Source of the DNA: Rotaria sp. Silwood1 | Lineage: Eukaryota > Rotifera > Eurotatoria > Philodinida > Philodinidae | Length of the DNA: 64,000 bases | Assembly: GCA_905250075.1 (NCBI GenBank) | Contig: CAJNOP010000058.1 | Coordinates: forward strand, 242,242-306,241 | Direction of reading: 5' to 3' | Part shown: positions 1 to 10,575 of the stretch, piece after piece | How positions within the stretch are numbered: position 1 is the first letter of the stretch | How the letters are laid out: each line of letters starts with the position of its first letter | The notes under the pieces: generated by a model | What the model saw: the letters and a program-made list of their open reading frames with translations, nothing else | Database searches by the model: none | What the model was told of the DNA's origin: nothing | Program-made: the position numbers and the translations under genes

Positions 1-791
1 ATGTTGCTGATCGGTATAATAACCGTATTGTGGAATGGAAATATGGTGCAACGAGTGGCCAAGTAGTTGCCGGCGGAAATGGAGATGGAGATGGAGATCA
101 TCAGTTAAACAATCCATTAGATGTGATTGTCGACAAAGAGAGAGACAGTCTCATCATCTGCGATTACGGGAATAGAAGAGTAGTTCGATGGCCTCTTCGA
201 AATGGTACTAGTGGAGAAACAATCGTCTCAAACATCCTCTCTTGTTGGAGTTTGACAATGGACGAGAATGGATCTCTCTATGTCGTTGACTCGGGAGAAG
301 ATGAAGTGAGACGATATCGAATTGGTGATACTGAAGGAACAGTGGTTGTCGGTGGCAATGGATATGGAAATCGTTCCGATCAACTCTCTACCCCCCACTA
401 CGTATTTGTCGATCTAAATAATTCAGTATACGTGTCTGACTTGAACAATCATCGTGTGATGAAATGGGAAGAAGGTTCAAAACAAGGTATTGTCGTAGCC
501 GGTGGCCAAGGACAAAGAAATCGTCTTACACAATTGTCATCTCCTGCAGGAGTCGTTGTCGATCAATTGGGCAGTGTCTATGTGGCTGATAGTCTTAATC
601 ATCGAATCATGCGTTGGCCAAAAGGAGGCATGCAGGGAAGTGTAATTGTTGGCGGAAATAGTCCAGGAGAACAGTCAAATCAATTAGATTATCCCTATGG
701 TTTATCATTCGATCGACATGGCAATCTCTATGTCGCTGATCGTGACAATAATCGAATACAAAAATTTTCAATCGAACAGACGATAAATTAA
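1..791 (+). CDS. NHL-repeat beta-propeller protein, C-terminal part
   Basis: The reading frame is open from base 3, so the gene starts upstream of the window and the GTG at 30 is not a real start. Five or more NHL-type repeats of about 45 residues follow one another. Each has a G-G-x-G-x turn, a Q-L-x-x-P block, then a V-D-x-x-x-x-V-Y-V-A-D-x-x-N-H-R-(I/V)-x-(R/K)-W strand, for example YVADSLNHRIMRWPKG near 580-630. Such repeats fold into a beta-propeller, usually a binding surface. The protein ends at TAA 789-791, and AATAAA at 833-838 is a likely polyadenylation signal. NHL proteins of this kind form a very large family in bdelloid rotifers, often extracellular behind a membrane anchor. The ligand is unknown and the N-terminus is not visible. 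Confidence 0.88.
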   Translation, partial: VADRYNNRIVEWKYGATSGQVVAGGNGDGDGDHQLNNPLDVIVDKERDSLIICDYGNRRVVRWPLRNGTSGETIVSNILSCWSLTMDENGSLYVVDSGEDEVRRYRIGDTEGTVVVGGNGYGNRSDQLSTPHYVFVDLNNSVYVSDLNNHRVMKWEEGSKQGIVVAGGQGQRNRLTQLSSPAGVVVDQLGSVYVADSLNHRIMRWPKGGMQGSVIVGGNSPGEQSNQLDYPYGLSFDRHGNLYVADRDNNRIQKFSIEQTIN

Positions 792-1083
792 TGATGTTTA
801 TTTGTTTGTGTGGTTGAAAATGATTTGTATGGAATAAAAAAAGGGATACTCACGATCAATTAATAAATATATTAGATATTCTTGCACACGGCCACAAAAA
901 CTGTCTCTGTCGGTGGGAGTGGCGACCGTCAGGCCATGCATGAACAGGTCAAGCCCACACGCATACGCATGAACGAATATCATGTGAACTCGATAGACTT
1001 GCGTCGTGTTGCCACTGCCATAAGTTAAGTTTTTTGGTGGGGAGTACATAAGGTCCTCCCAATGGGACTACTAACATGAATGT
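792..1083. other. Intergenic, slightly GC-rich stretch
   Basis: No supportable gene. Bases 890-1040 are richer in G and C than the surroundings and contain several CG dinucleotides, but no tRNA fold, splice pattern or conserved frame could be recognised. Confidence 0.5.
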
Positions 1084-1165
1084 TCTTCACTATATTTCAA
1101 CGATCGTTTGAAAATAATTCATGGCCAGTGAAATATTATCAAACGATCATTCGAATAAAGTGAAG
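1084..1165. repeat. Imperfect 27-bp inverted repeat (hairpin)
   Basis: CTTCACTATATTTCAACGAT at 1084 continues to a GATCGTTTGA box. It is matched in reverse complement by TCAAACGATC followed by a block ending AAAGTGAAG near 1163. The arms differ at a few positions and lie about 28 bp apart. The right arm abuts the G-rich tract that follows, so the two may belong to one unit. Confidence 0.7.
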
Positions 1166-1255
1166 GGTGTGGGGTGCTGGTGAGTGTGGGTGATGGGTAC
1201 ATGTGGGTGTGGGTGGAGTGTGAGCGTGAGGGTGGGTATGGGTAGGGTGTGGTTG
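1164..1255 (+). repeat. G-rich telomere-like tract (TGTGGG-type)
   Basis: About 90 bases on the plus strand consist almost only of G and T, built from degenerate units such as GGGTGTGG, TGTGGG, GAGTGTGGG and GGGTATGGG. C is nearly absent. From memory, the telomere repeat reported for the bdelloid Adineta vaga is TGTGGG, and this tract is a degenerate internal version of that pattern. It could be an old telomere addition or healed break, or an independent G-rich minisatellite. Confidence 0.55.
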
Positions 1256-2140
1256 CAAGTGTTTTCAATAGATATACCCACAGTCCACCCCCTTAAAAAC
1301 AAAAATATGATCTAGTTCAACATAATACTCAACGTTTGGAGAATCATTAAATATCATAATATTTCAATGACGTTTAGAACTACTCCAAACTTAGTTGCAG
1401 GACGTTTCTTGTAGAATCGATCACTCATAACGAATATGCAAGCTCTTTTACACTAATCAATTCGTCTATCTTCATTATGAAAAAGGCATGTATATTATGA
1501 ATAACTCAGCTGTATAACACCTACATGTGTTTAATAATAGAATGTTTATACGTTCATAAAAGTAGTCAGCAATGATGGTATCTAGTCGGTTATCAATATT
1601 AACAGCAATTGAAGTATAGAGAATAAAAATATTCAGTAGAAAACATTGTTAGTTTTTCAAAAAAAATTCTGAAACATCCAAAAAAGAAAGTAATGAGCAG
1701 AGTGAGATTATCGTAATTTTTCTCGTTTATTTTTTATTTCTCTAGTCCATATTAGAAATGTTTCGCCTTTATATATAGCAAATAATTGATGTTTTCATAT
1801 AAACTTTTTTTTATCTATGCAACATTTGTCCTTATAAAATAGAAATCAAAAGAACACATGGTAAGTATTAGTAACTAACTATAAATATCAAGTGTTGTAC
1901 TCCATAACATTAGAATAATTTTATAACAGACAATATCAAGTCATTTTATAAAAATAAAAGAACGAGAATACACGTATTAAAGATTTCTTAAGAAGAGTCG
2001 AAATTCAATCTATAGCGACACAATCCGACACACCACGGAACTCGACATCAACAACAGAGTACGTTCTTATTTATATTATGTGAGATTAAACAAAGAAAAT
2101 ATAATTTTTTAGAAGAACATGGTGTTCAAGACAAAGATTA
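1256..2140. other. Intergenic and probable 5' leader of the FG-GAP pseudogene
   Basis: AT-rich and without a gene. Around 1990-2058 a possible leader exon ends at a GTACGT donor, and a matching acceptor (TTTTTTAG) lies at about 2105-2112, just before the coding start at 2141. Nothing else could be supported. Confidence 0.4.
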
Positions 2141-3328
2141 ATGTTGATTATTTTTATTATTATTATTGGAATCTTAATCCTTTCAGTCATTGTCATTCCA
2201 ACAACTATTATTTTGACGGCAAAGGTAGATGTATCATCAACGACAAAAGTAACAATGGAAATATCAACAGAAGGTAAAATTTTGTTGACAAAGTCTATGA
2301 TCTTTTGGAATTTTCTTTAAAAAAACAACATAAATGGAAAATAATTGTTTTATTCCTTTTTGAAATTCTTTACTGATTATATCTTCTAGAAACAAGGGAT
2401 AACAAAAACGACACCGTATTAACTACATCAATAGAAACAATAATGCTCACAACTGCATCAATAATAACAATAAGGCCTACAACAGCATCTATTGGTAAGT
2501 GAAACATTGTTTATAGATGGGATCTATCTATTCTTAATAACTAAATTAAAAAAATTTTATCATTCAGTGTGACAAAAAAAACATAGTAACAGATGGTACA
2601 GGATCATTATCTGTATATATTTAATATTTCTTCCATTCGTTCCTCTTCAAAGTCATTTTTTTTATTAAAAAAGTTTTTTTTTAAATTCTTGAGTAAGATG
2701 TATATATATTTATAAATTAAACTTCTGTTGAGCAATAATAATGTTTATCTCGACATGCATGATTTTATGACAATGTCGTTCTACATAATAATTCATAAAA
2801 TCTTGTTATGTCATTGCTGACGGCATTCATATAAGGTATTTTTTTGTTTCTTTGTAGAACAATGTACTCGAATGTATACGGTAATAAAAGAGTATCCATC
2901 TGATTCTGGATTAGTTGTGATGACAACAGATGATATAAATTCTGACGGCACACCAGATATCATTGGTGTAGATAAGCGATCTGAAAAAATTGAGATTCAT
3001 TGTTTAACAATGGGAATGGTACATTTACTATTCAAACGATTTCTAAACAGGAGATGTTTTTACCGGAGTCATTAACAACGATGGTAAACTAGACGTTATT
3101 GTCACATTGGCCACATCGGAAACATTCATTATTTTTTAAATGATGGCAATGATAGCTTTATTGAACATATGAATTATTCCACTGGTTCTTCACCACGTTC
3201 TGTAACAGCTGCTGACGTTAATAATGATAACAAATCAGACATTATTCTCCTGAATTTTGACTCATCAAATCTTATGGTTTACCTCAAACACTGGCAATGG
3301 TATATTTAGTGAACCAATGATTTATTCC
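2141..3328 (+). pseudogene. FG-GAP/VCBS-repeat membrane protein, decayed and cut by a gap
   Basis: ATG 2141 opens a hydrophobic segment rich in Ile and Leu (a signal anchor), then a Thr-rich linker over two short exons (donors near 2274 and 2493), then an exon from about 2859. That exon carries FG-GAP/VCBS motifs such as TTDDINSDGTPDIIGVD and, later, AADVNNDNKSDIILLN. These repeats form calcium-binding beta-propellers in extracellular proteins. The frame is broken at least three times between 3000 and 3300: the motifs GNGTFTI, INNDGKLDVIVT, NDGNDSF and NTGNGIF lie in different frames, and stops occur at 3074 and near 3137. The copy then runs into the gap at 3329, and nothing coding is seen beyond it. 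Sequencing error at the gap edge could explain one break but hardly all. Confidence 0.72.
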
Positions 3329-3428
3329 NNNNNNNNNNNNNNNNNNNNNNNNNNNNNNNNNNNNNNNNNNNNNNNNNNNNNNNNNNNNNNNNNNNNNNNN
3401 NNNNNNNNNNNNNNNNNNNNNNNNNNNN
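3329..3428. other. Assembly gap (100 N)
   Basis: Exactly 100 N, a placeholder of unknown true length. It removes the rest of the FG-GAP gene. Confidence 0.99.
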
Positions 3429-5113
3429 AAGGACATTTCTCCAAAGGTGACTAGTCGTGACGGGTGTGCAAGACGTCTCAGACTAGACTTGACGGGCGTT
3501 GTGGACATTTTGGACTAGTCATGGACGCCGTCTTTCGTCATTTTTTGCTCACTTGGGATATTTCAACGAATAATGTTTAGAATTCTCATTTTATTGTTGA
3601 TCATGATCACACTTCAATAAAATAATCCATGATGAGATTGTCGATAATGTAACAATAAGTTCATTCAAGGAAATGGCATTCCACAAAAATATTAGTTTTA
3701 TGTAGATTTAAATATTGTCAAATACACAAGTTTCTTTGGTTCCTTAACATAAATTAGTCTGTTAGCGATCTGAAAAATATTTTATTCTATAAGAGGCGGA
3801 TACTTGTTTCATATTAGTAATCAACAAGATTCATGCAATGTAACTCAACGAAAAGGAAAATCTATCGGCGATGCGTGCTCCTACGAATAAAGAACGAATA
3901 GAAAAACTAGTCAGTTTTTTTTAGTCATGACGCTATGTCCTGTCTAGCCTTCTTGTTACAAAATCTTAGAGCATGACTAGTCCAAGGTTATCTGTAGTCC
4001 ACAGCGCACATCCAGACGACTTAATCGACAGCAATCATTCTGTTTGTTAAGTTTCGTTGTTTTAAGAAAAACACTAACCATCTAGTACGTTTTCAATAGC
4101 TAGTTGTAGCCTTGTGAAGTACTGGACAAGTTCGGACTGATCTAAATGACAGAATTATAAGAGAAGAAGGTTATATTCGATCATATACTTAATATATTCA
4201 TTGCTAGACATCTATTTGATTGAACCATACGACTAAGTATTCTGAGATGTTATTTAATACAATTTTACACTGTTTTTCAAATTCCACTGTTAACAGATAT
4301 TTGTGTCATAGAATACAGGATTAATGACATAAAATTGAATAGCACTAATTTTCAATTATGTTTTTATTTTCTGCAATTTTTTCGTTATCGCTAATGTAAA
4401 CAATTTTTAGGAGACTTGATTGAAGTTAAATTCAGTTTTAGCTATTTGAAATTTAAACTGAAATATCAAATTATAATATAGAGAAATTAGAAATATTTTT
4501 CAACTAACTCATTTCTAATTTTACTTTCAGACGATTTTCGTTGAAACATAATTAAAATTCGTTGTATTTTCATGTAAACCTTTATGCTTCAATATAATTT
4601 TTCATTTCTAGTATTAAAAAAAGAAGAAGAAACCTTTACTTTCCCGAGAAATACTTGATTTTGATATAAAATACTTTGTAGTATCATTTTCTACTTTCAG
4701 TTGTAGAGAAGTGTAATGGTTTTGATACACCCTGTAACCGTACAAATAAATACTCAATTGTTTCTTTGAAATAGTTTGTATGTCAATTGATTAGTTCAAT
4801 AATTGAATTTTATTTAGGTTTGAAACTATTACAAGACCAAAGTATTCAGCGTATTAGACTTAATTTTCACTTGTGATACAGTGCATCTATTTAGAAATAT
4901 TGTCAATTCTATTGATTAATACAGATTCAAATAGACTAAGGACTATGTGGGATAAAAATCTTTTTTTTTGTTAAAAGTCTTGTTCAACGAATCATTGGTG
5001 TTACACTACTCAGTAGTTTTGTTATGAAAAACAAATGCAATTAAGATAATATTTTATTAATCTAGTATAAAATATAAATTCACATGATTTTTTTTATTTA
5101 ACTATTAAACTAA
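3429..5113. other. Intergenic with scattered GACTAGTC repeats
   Basis: No gene. From 3445 to 3530 a degenerate unit of about 30 bp recurs: GACTAGTCGTGACGGGTG, GACTAGACTTGACGGGCG, GGACTAGTCATGGACG. Related pieces lie at about 3905-3960 and 3970-3985. The remainder is AT-rich without signals. Confidence 0.5.
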
Positions 5114-8100
5114 TCAATACCAAATAGTTAAAGTTGAAACACGACCATCTTTAAGAGAATTTTTGTAATATGTTAAATTTATATATTGAATAAACCAATC
5201 GTACAATTGACTTTCATTTGAAATAATATTTTTGTGTAAATCACATAATTGAGTTGAAAAACAGACCAATTCAGTCCAATAATAGCTCTTCTGCTGAATA
5301 TTATCTTCTCGATTGCGTACAATGTTTAAACAATCAATAAATGAACATTTGTCTAATGGAAGATCTAATTTTAAATATTTAACACGTGGAAATTGATGAG
5401 CAAGTATTGACATTTCATTTCTATTATATAAACAACGTTTAATTATTAAATGATGAACAGAAGGTTGAATTATTGAATTTGTTGAAAATATAGCTAAAAG
5501 TATTTAATCAACAATTTTTTTTTTTCTTATAAAAGATACTTACGTGTGTTGATTGAAAAAATTACTTTGTAAATACGAAATGGCAACTTAATACTAATCA
5601 ATACAGAACTGATTATTTCACAAACATGATTAAGTTTTGTATTTAATAGAGAAAATTTGTGATCTTTTGTAATTGTCACATATTTCCTATGTGAAGATTT
5701 TTTAACATCTGATGATACTGATGTATTTGATCCAACTCGGACAATAGGTAAATGTCGTTTATCATTTTTATTTGATGGCCATGGTAAAGAATAAATATGT
5801 ATCCATCTACAATATTCTATACCATAATATGTAACATTCATTGGCCATCGAACAAAATCTTCAATTAAGATTTGCTTAGCAATTTGATGAGTTATTGTGT
5901 AATGAAATTGAAGAAGATGTGGAAGATATTCATTTAAAATTGATTCAATAGTGGGACCATGACAAAATAGTGAATCAAATGTATCATGAATACTTAACGT
6001 TAATTTAACTAAATTTTTCATATAAGCAAGAATAGATTTCATATCATCAATAACAAATTGAATAGATGATTCAAATAATGTAAAATCAGTTAATTGAGGA
6101 CATGTCGATCGTGCATTTTGAGAATAATGACAAGCTATAATAGAAATATGTTCAAAGTTAGATAAATGATTATTTGAATAATTTCTTCCATAAAAGACGG
6201 GACCTCATACGAGAATGAATCCATCCATCTTCAGTTTTTCAATAAAAAACAAAATATATACATGTATATTTCGGTGCAGAATTCAATCTATAGTGAAAAC
6301 CTTTTAATGAATTTCGACACAGATTACTACACTATATTGTTAATGTAATCAAAGGTCTGTATTTTAACAAAAATTTAATCAAAACATTTGTGCATCACGC
6401 GATAAATAGTCTCATTTGAAATGGTTTGATGATGGTGAAATCTTCTCCTACCCAAGCAGACAAAATTTTGAGAAAACGCGTTTAAACGCACAGAAATTGG
6501 CCTAAAATCAGCAAAAAGTGGACGTTTTTGGCTCACATTTGAGGTTCCCGACTGTGAGCCAAAAACGCCCATTTATCGCCCTTTTTGCGCGTTTAAACGC
6601 GTTTACACGTATACAAAAAAGAGAAAAAGTGGTCGTTTTTTCATACTCGGGATGCACGATCATGATTACAGTCACGTTTCTTGAACTGGAAAAACTCAAC
6701 AACTTTTTTCTCTTTTTTGTATGCGTGTAAACGCGTTTTTTGCCTGAAAATGCTTTTAAACGCGCAAAAAGGGCGATAAATGGGCGTTTTTGGCTCACAG
6801 TCGGGAACCTCAAATGTGAGCCAAAAACGTCCACTTTTTGCTGATTTTAGGCCAATTTCTGTGCATTTAAACGCGTTTTCTCAAAAGTTTGTCTGCTTGG
6901 GCAAGTCAGAAATAGACAGATATCAGACTTTGACTCATCAAGTTCGATCAAATGAAAAGAATTGGATGAATCTTTTTGTTTTAGTAATCTGAATATTATA
7001 TTTTCTTCTAAACTCTATCGAATCGTTAAGAGAAGACTTCATTATCAAGTTATTTAAGAAGCACTTTAAAAGATTGAAGCTTCATAACAAATACAACTTT
7101 TTCGTGTGAATTTCAGTTTATATCTAATATTTATAAATGGGTTATATACATTAATTCATGCAGCGTACTTAATTCTTTCGAATGATACTATTATTAGTGC
7201 AACATCAACAAATGTTTTGATTAATTCTTTATGAAAATACACGTCTTTGATAAAAAATTCTCCACCGAATTCTAAATACTTTTGTTGGACAACAAAAGAT
7301 GAGTTCTTCGTCCATTTATGTGTCATCGTTCTTTACTTACAATGTATTCTTAATTGATACAATTTAATAATCATTGTTTGAACATTAGGAACAAGTCCAC
7401 CAAGTAATATATATAAATCATCAATAGTTTGTAAAATAAGATTAATATTTCGAAGATTATTATGAGATCTCAATGATTTGTTTAATAAAAGTCCATAATA
7501 AATTTGATAATTAATTGTATGAATAGAAGAAATTTGTTTTTCATTAAATAATAATTGATTAAATAATATACTATATGTTTCAAAATCATCTATATCTAAA
7601 TAAGATCAAAATTATGTTCTCATTTTTATAGAATCTCTTTAATAAATACATGCCTTCATTTACATCAGGTTTTCGAATAGTTATATGAAGATATTGAAGT
7701 TCTGTTAGATTTTCAATATATTTATTTAGATATTGAAGATCACTTTGTGAGCAATCAGTTAATGTAAGATGTTTTAAATTACTAAACATCGAATGAATTA
7801 CATGTTCAGATGTAGAAGTAAAATAATAGTACGTTAAACAAGTAACATTTTCATTATTCAATATGAGTGATTTTGGTCGTAAAGGAGTTTGAGAATGAGA
7901 AAATAATTTTAATAAATAATTGTATTCATTATTTTTTATTCCATCAATTTTTATTTTTGTACGATAATCTAATATCATACAATGAAGACGTTGTTCAGGT
8001 TTCGATGGTGTATAAAATGCATAAAGAATATCATAGGAAGATAAATAACGACAAATGAAAAGTAAAATTTCATCTGGTAAATCAAGTAAACAAGTTATAT

Positions 8101-8224
8101 TACGACGAATATGTTTTATTGATGGTGAATCGAATTCTAATAAATCAAATAGCAAAAAAAAAGAATTGTTTTAAATAGAATAATTACTTATATCGTCTAG
8201 AAGACGTTTTGTATCTTTATTCAT
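5114..8224 (-). CDS. F-box/LRR-like protein, five exons
   Basis: Exons on the minus strand are 8224-8188, 8136-7654, 7595-7341, 6203-5544 and 5493-5114. They join to 1815 bases (604 residues) without a stop. An F-box lies at about residues 25-70 (LLDLPDEILLFICRYLSS), after a short N-terminus. Leucine-rich stretches resembling irregular LRRs follow (NLKHLTLTDCS, ELQYLHITI, RVKYLKLDLPL). F-box proteins recruit substrates to SCF ubiquitin ligases; this two-part layout is a large bdelloid family with unknown substrates. Intron 2 appears to use a GC donor (GAAG/GCATGT) with a normal TTTAG acceptor, the only choice found that keeps the frame. Intron 3 is 1.1 kb and holds a long palindrome; its acceptor near 6204 has a weak pyrimidine tract and is the least certain junction. 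An alternative is a partly decayed gene. Confidence 0.72.
6451..6901. mobile_element. 451-bp foldback (palindromic) element in an F-box intron
   Basis: CCCAAGCAGACAAA at 6451 is the reverse complement of the end at 6888-6901. The arms match nearly base for base for about 200 bp, closing on a short AT-rich loop near 6650-6690. Each arm holds a second hairpin: GTTTTTGGCTCACA and TGTGAGCCAAAAAC around a 15-base loop (about 6520-6567 and its mirror copy at 6785-6832). Repeated GCGTTTAAACGC boxes are also present. There is no transposase. This looks like a foldback MITE; no clear target-site duplication was seen. The frames on both strands encode the same peptide because of the symmetry and are not genes. 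Confidence 0.88.
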
Positions 8225-8949
8225 CCGTATTTTCTATATAATAATGCTTCAAAATAATCTGAATAATCGTTTATCTTTTTTCTCTTTTATTAATAAAATT
8301 TTTCATAATATGAATAATGGAAATAAAGATTTGTTTGACCATTGAATATATATGATGACCTGAATGACTTTTTGTGATGAAGACAAAAATGAAATATATG
8401 ATTGGTGAAAAATTCATATGATAAAGAGTTCAATCATTCTGAAAAAGTGATTTTCTTTCGTGGTAACAATATGTAATGTCTTTTGAGATGGTTTTCTATA
8501 ATAATAATGAGGATAAATTGAATAAACTTGTTCTTATAGATTTTATTCATAGACGAATCTTTTCTATGGTCATCTATTGAACTCTAATATGTTATTAAGA
8601 CAGACTTAAAACATTTCATTCTAGATGAGTATAAAAGCGTTATAAGACGCTAGTAGATTTTCATTATATTACATGTTATTCTTGATTTTATTCATAATTC
8701 AACTTATGTTTAGTGTTCTGAGACTAAACTAAATACAAGAAAAAACACCCGTTTGATCGATTATTACAATGAGAATTATTTATAAAAAAAAATCATCGAA
8801 TATCTGATTGTGATTCATTTACAAAACATATTTATTGTTACATTAAATACAAATTCAGATAGTTTTATTTCAATATTTAAACAAACAAAATCTAATTGGA
8901 ATTTTTCAAAAAAAGAAAGATGAACGTAAAAAGGATATTTATGATAACT
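8225..8949. other. Upstream region of the F-box gene
   Basis: AT-rich, no gene seen. It should contain the minus-strand promoter of the F-box gene, but no TATA or other box could be chosen with confidence. Confidence 0.4.
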
Positions 8950-9335
8950 TAAATCAGTATTTTTGAATAGTCCAATCCAACATTTTACGATTATTCCATA
9001 TCGAATTTAATTCTCCATAACTAAATTTTGTTGAAAAATTGATCAATTCAGAATAATAGATTTTTTTTTCAACATTATCATCTCGACTATAAATATACTT
9101 TTTAATCAATGAATAAAAAAGATTTTTCTAATGAAAAATAATAATTCTAAATATTGAACTTTTGAAAATTAATGAGAGAGAATTAACAACATTTCGTTTT
9201 CATCATTCAAACAACGTTGAAACAATTAAATGACGAATCGAAGATTGGATTATCGAATTTATGGAAGAAATAGCTAAAACAATTTAATCAGCGATTATTT
9301 CTTTTTTTAATAAAAATACTTATGTGTTTCTTTTT
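8950..9335 (-). pseudogene. Decayed copy of the F-box gene's last exon
   Basis: This stretch parallels the minus-strand sequence at about 5230-5560. Shared blocks include the Gln/Tyr/Trp region (AATTCAG-AATAATAG), the ATTATCATCTCGA block, the CAAACAACGTT-AATTATTAAATGA block, the TAGCTAAAA-TATTTAATCA acceptor context and the TACTTA-GTGT donor context. Small indels have destroyed the frame throughout. It is best read as a tandem duplicate of the neighbouring F-box gene that has lost function. Confidence 0.65.
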
Positions 9336-10092
9336 TCATATCAATTGATTACCAACATCGGACGAAGATAAGTTAGATCTCCGACGTATTTCTCTGTGAA
9401 AATTTTATACTGAAAATACCCATACAGAAAACGTATATATACAGTAGTTAATTTACATTTGCAAGAAGGATGTGCTAGATAGCATCATAAACGAATAAAC
9501 TAATTTCTGATGATTACGACATTTTTTTTTTACATCCGTCGATCTCTAATGTTACTTATGATTTTTCTACTGTCGCAGTGTTGTATAGAGATTAACTTGG
9601 TTTGATTTTCTGCATAAACAAAATAAATGTTTTTGAACGATCTGACGAAAAATTTTTTGAAGCAACCGAAAATATATAAAAACTGCTATAAATAATAATA
9701 GGGGTGTTGTTACAGGTGTCATCTTTTTCTTAAATAATTATTCATTGTTGTAGAAATTGTCAAATATTCTTTGTTTATTCATAATGAACATAAAATCTGA
9801 ACAATAGCTGTGCAAACTAATTCGATTAGAACAAAATAAAAATATTGATTTCGCTGAACAAAATTTGTATTTCGAAATAATATTTTTAAATGAGATATAT
9901 AAATGATACCATTTTATTAATAATTATTAGAATTTATTATTGAATAGTTTTAATAAAAAGTTTTTTTTTAAACATATGCGAAGAATTAGCATGATAAATA
10001 ATCTTGTCAAAATATGAAAAACATCCAATGAATCTAATTAATCATGTATAATAAACTTCGTTTTTTTTTCTCAAATCGCAGTGCATAACAAC
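9336..10092. other. Intergenic, AT-rich
   Basis: No gene or RNA could be supported. Bases 10085-10092 (ATAACAAC) are the left target-site copy of the element that follows. Confidence 0.45.
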
Positions 10093-10575
10093 CAGAGATG
10101 TCCATCGCGGCTGAAAATCTGCCGCTGCCGCGCCGCGGCCTTAGAAAAAAAAAGCTGTTGCACCGCTGCCGCGCCGCAACGGTTTATAAAAAAATGTTGC
10201 CGCGACGCTGCCGCACCGCGATGACTTATAAAAGAAACGCTGCCGCGCCGCTGCCGCGATGAATTATAAAATAAACGTGCCGCCACCGCGCCGCTGCTGC
10301 GACGGTTTTCAAAAAAGTGTTTCTAATTTCACTGCTGTGACTATATTTGACCAGAGATATGGGTACTAGTCCATCAGATTTATTCAATATCAGGGCGTTT
10401 CATTTGTAAATCCTGAAATTCTATTAAATTCATACAGTTTTTCAATGTCCTCCAAAAAAAAATCCTGCCGCTACCGCGCCGCTGCCGCGATGACTTTTAA
10501 AAAAATCTGCCGCTACCGCGCCGCTGCCGTGGTGATTTTTTAAAAAACCTGCCGCTGCCGCGATGGACATCTCTG
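10093..10575. mobile_element. hAT-type MITE filled with GC-rich satellite
   Basis: Terminal inverted repeats CAGAGATGTCCATCGCGGC (from 10093) and their reverse complement (ending at 10575) are nearly perfect over 19-20 bp. The flanking 8-mers ATAACAAC (10085-10092) and ATAACTGC (10576-10583) match at six of eight places. An 8-bp target duplication with CAGAGATG-type ends is characteristic of hAT transposons. The 483-bp element has no transposase frame. Its inside is mostly a degenerate tandem array of units built from CTGCCGCTGCCGCGCCGC plus a GATGACTTATAAAA spacer (about 10118-10310 and 10464-10560). This is extremely GC-rich for the genome. A middle segment at 10311-10460 is ordinary AT-rich sequence. 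Confidence 0.85.

Noticed and set aside
798-1049. 83-codon minus-strand open frame after the NHL gene
   Set aside because: No protein-like pattern, no splice support; overlaps the 3' flank of the NHL gene.
6375-6992. Several open frames on both strands sharing the peptide VFGSHLRFPTVSQKRPF
   Set aside because: The identical peptide on both strands is caused by the palindrome; there is no independent evidence of coding.
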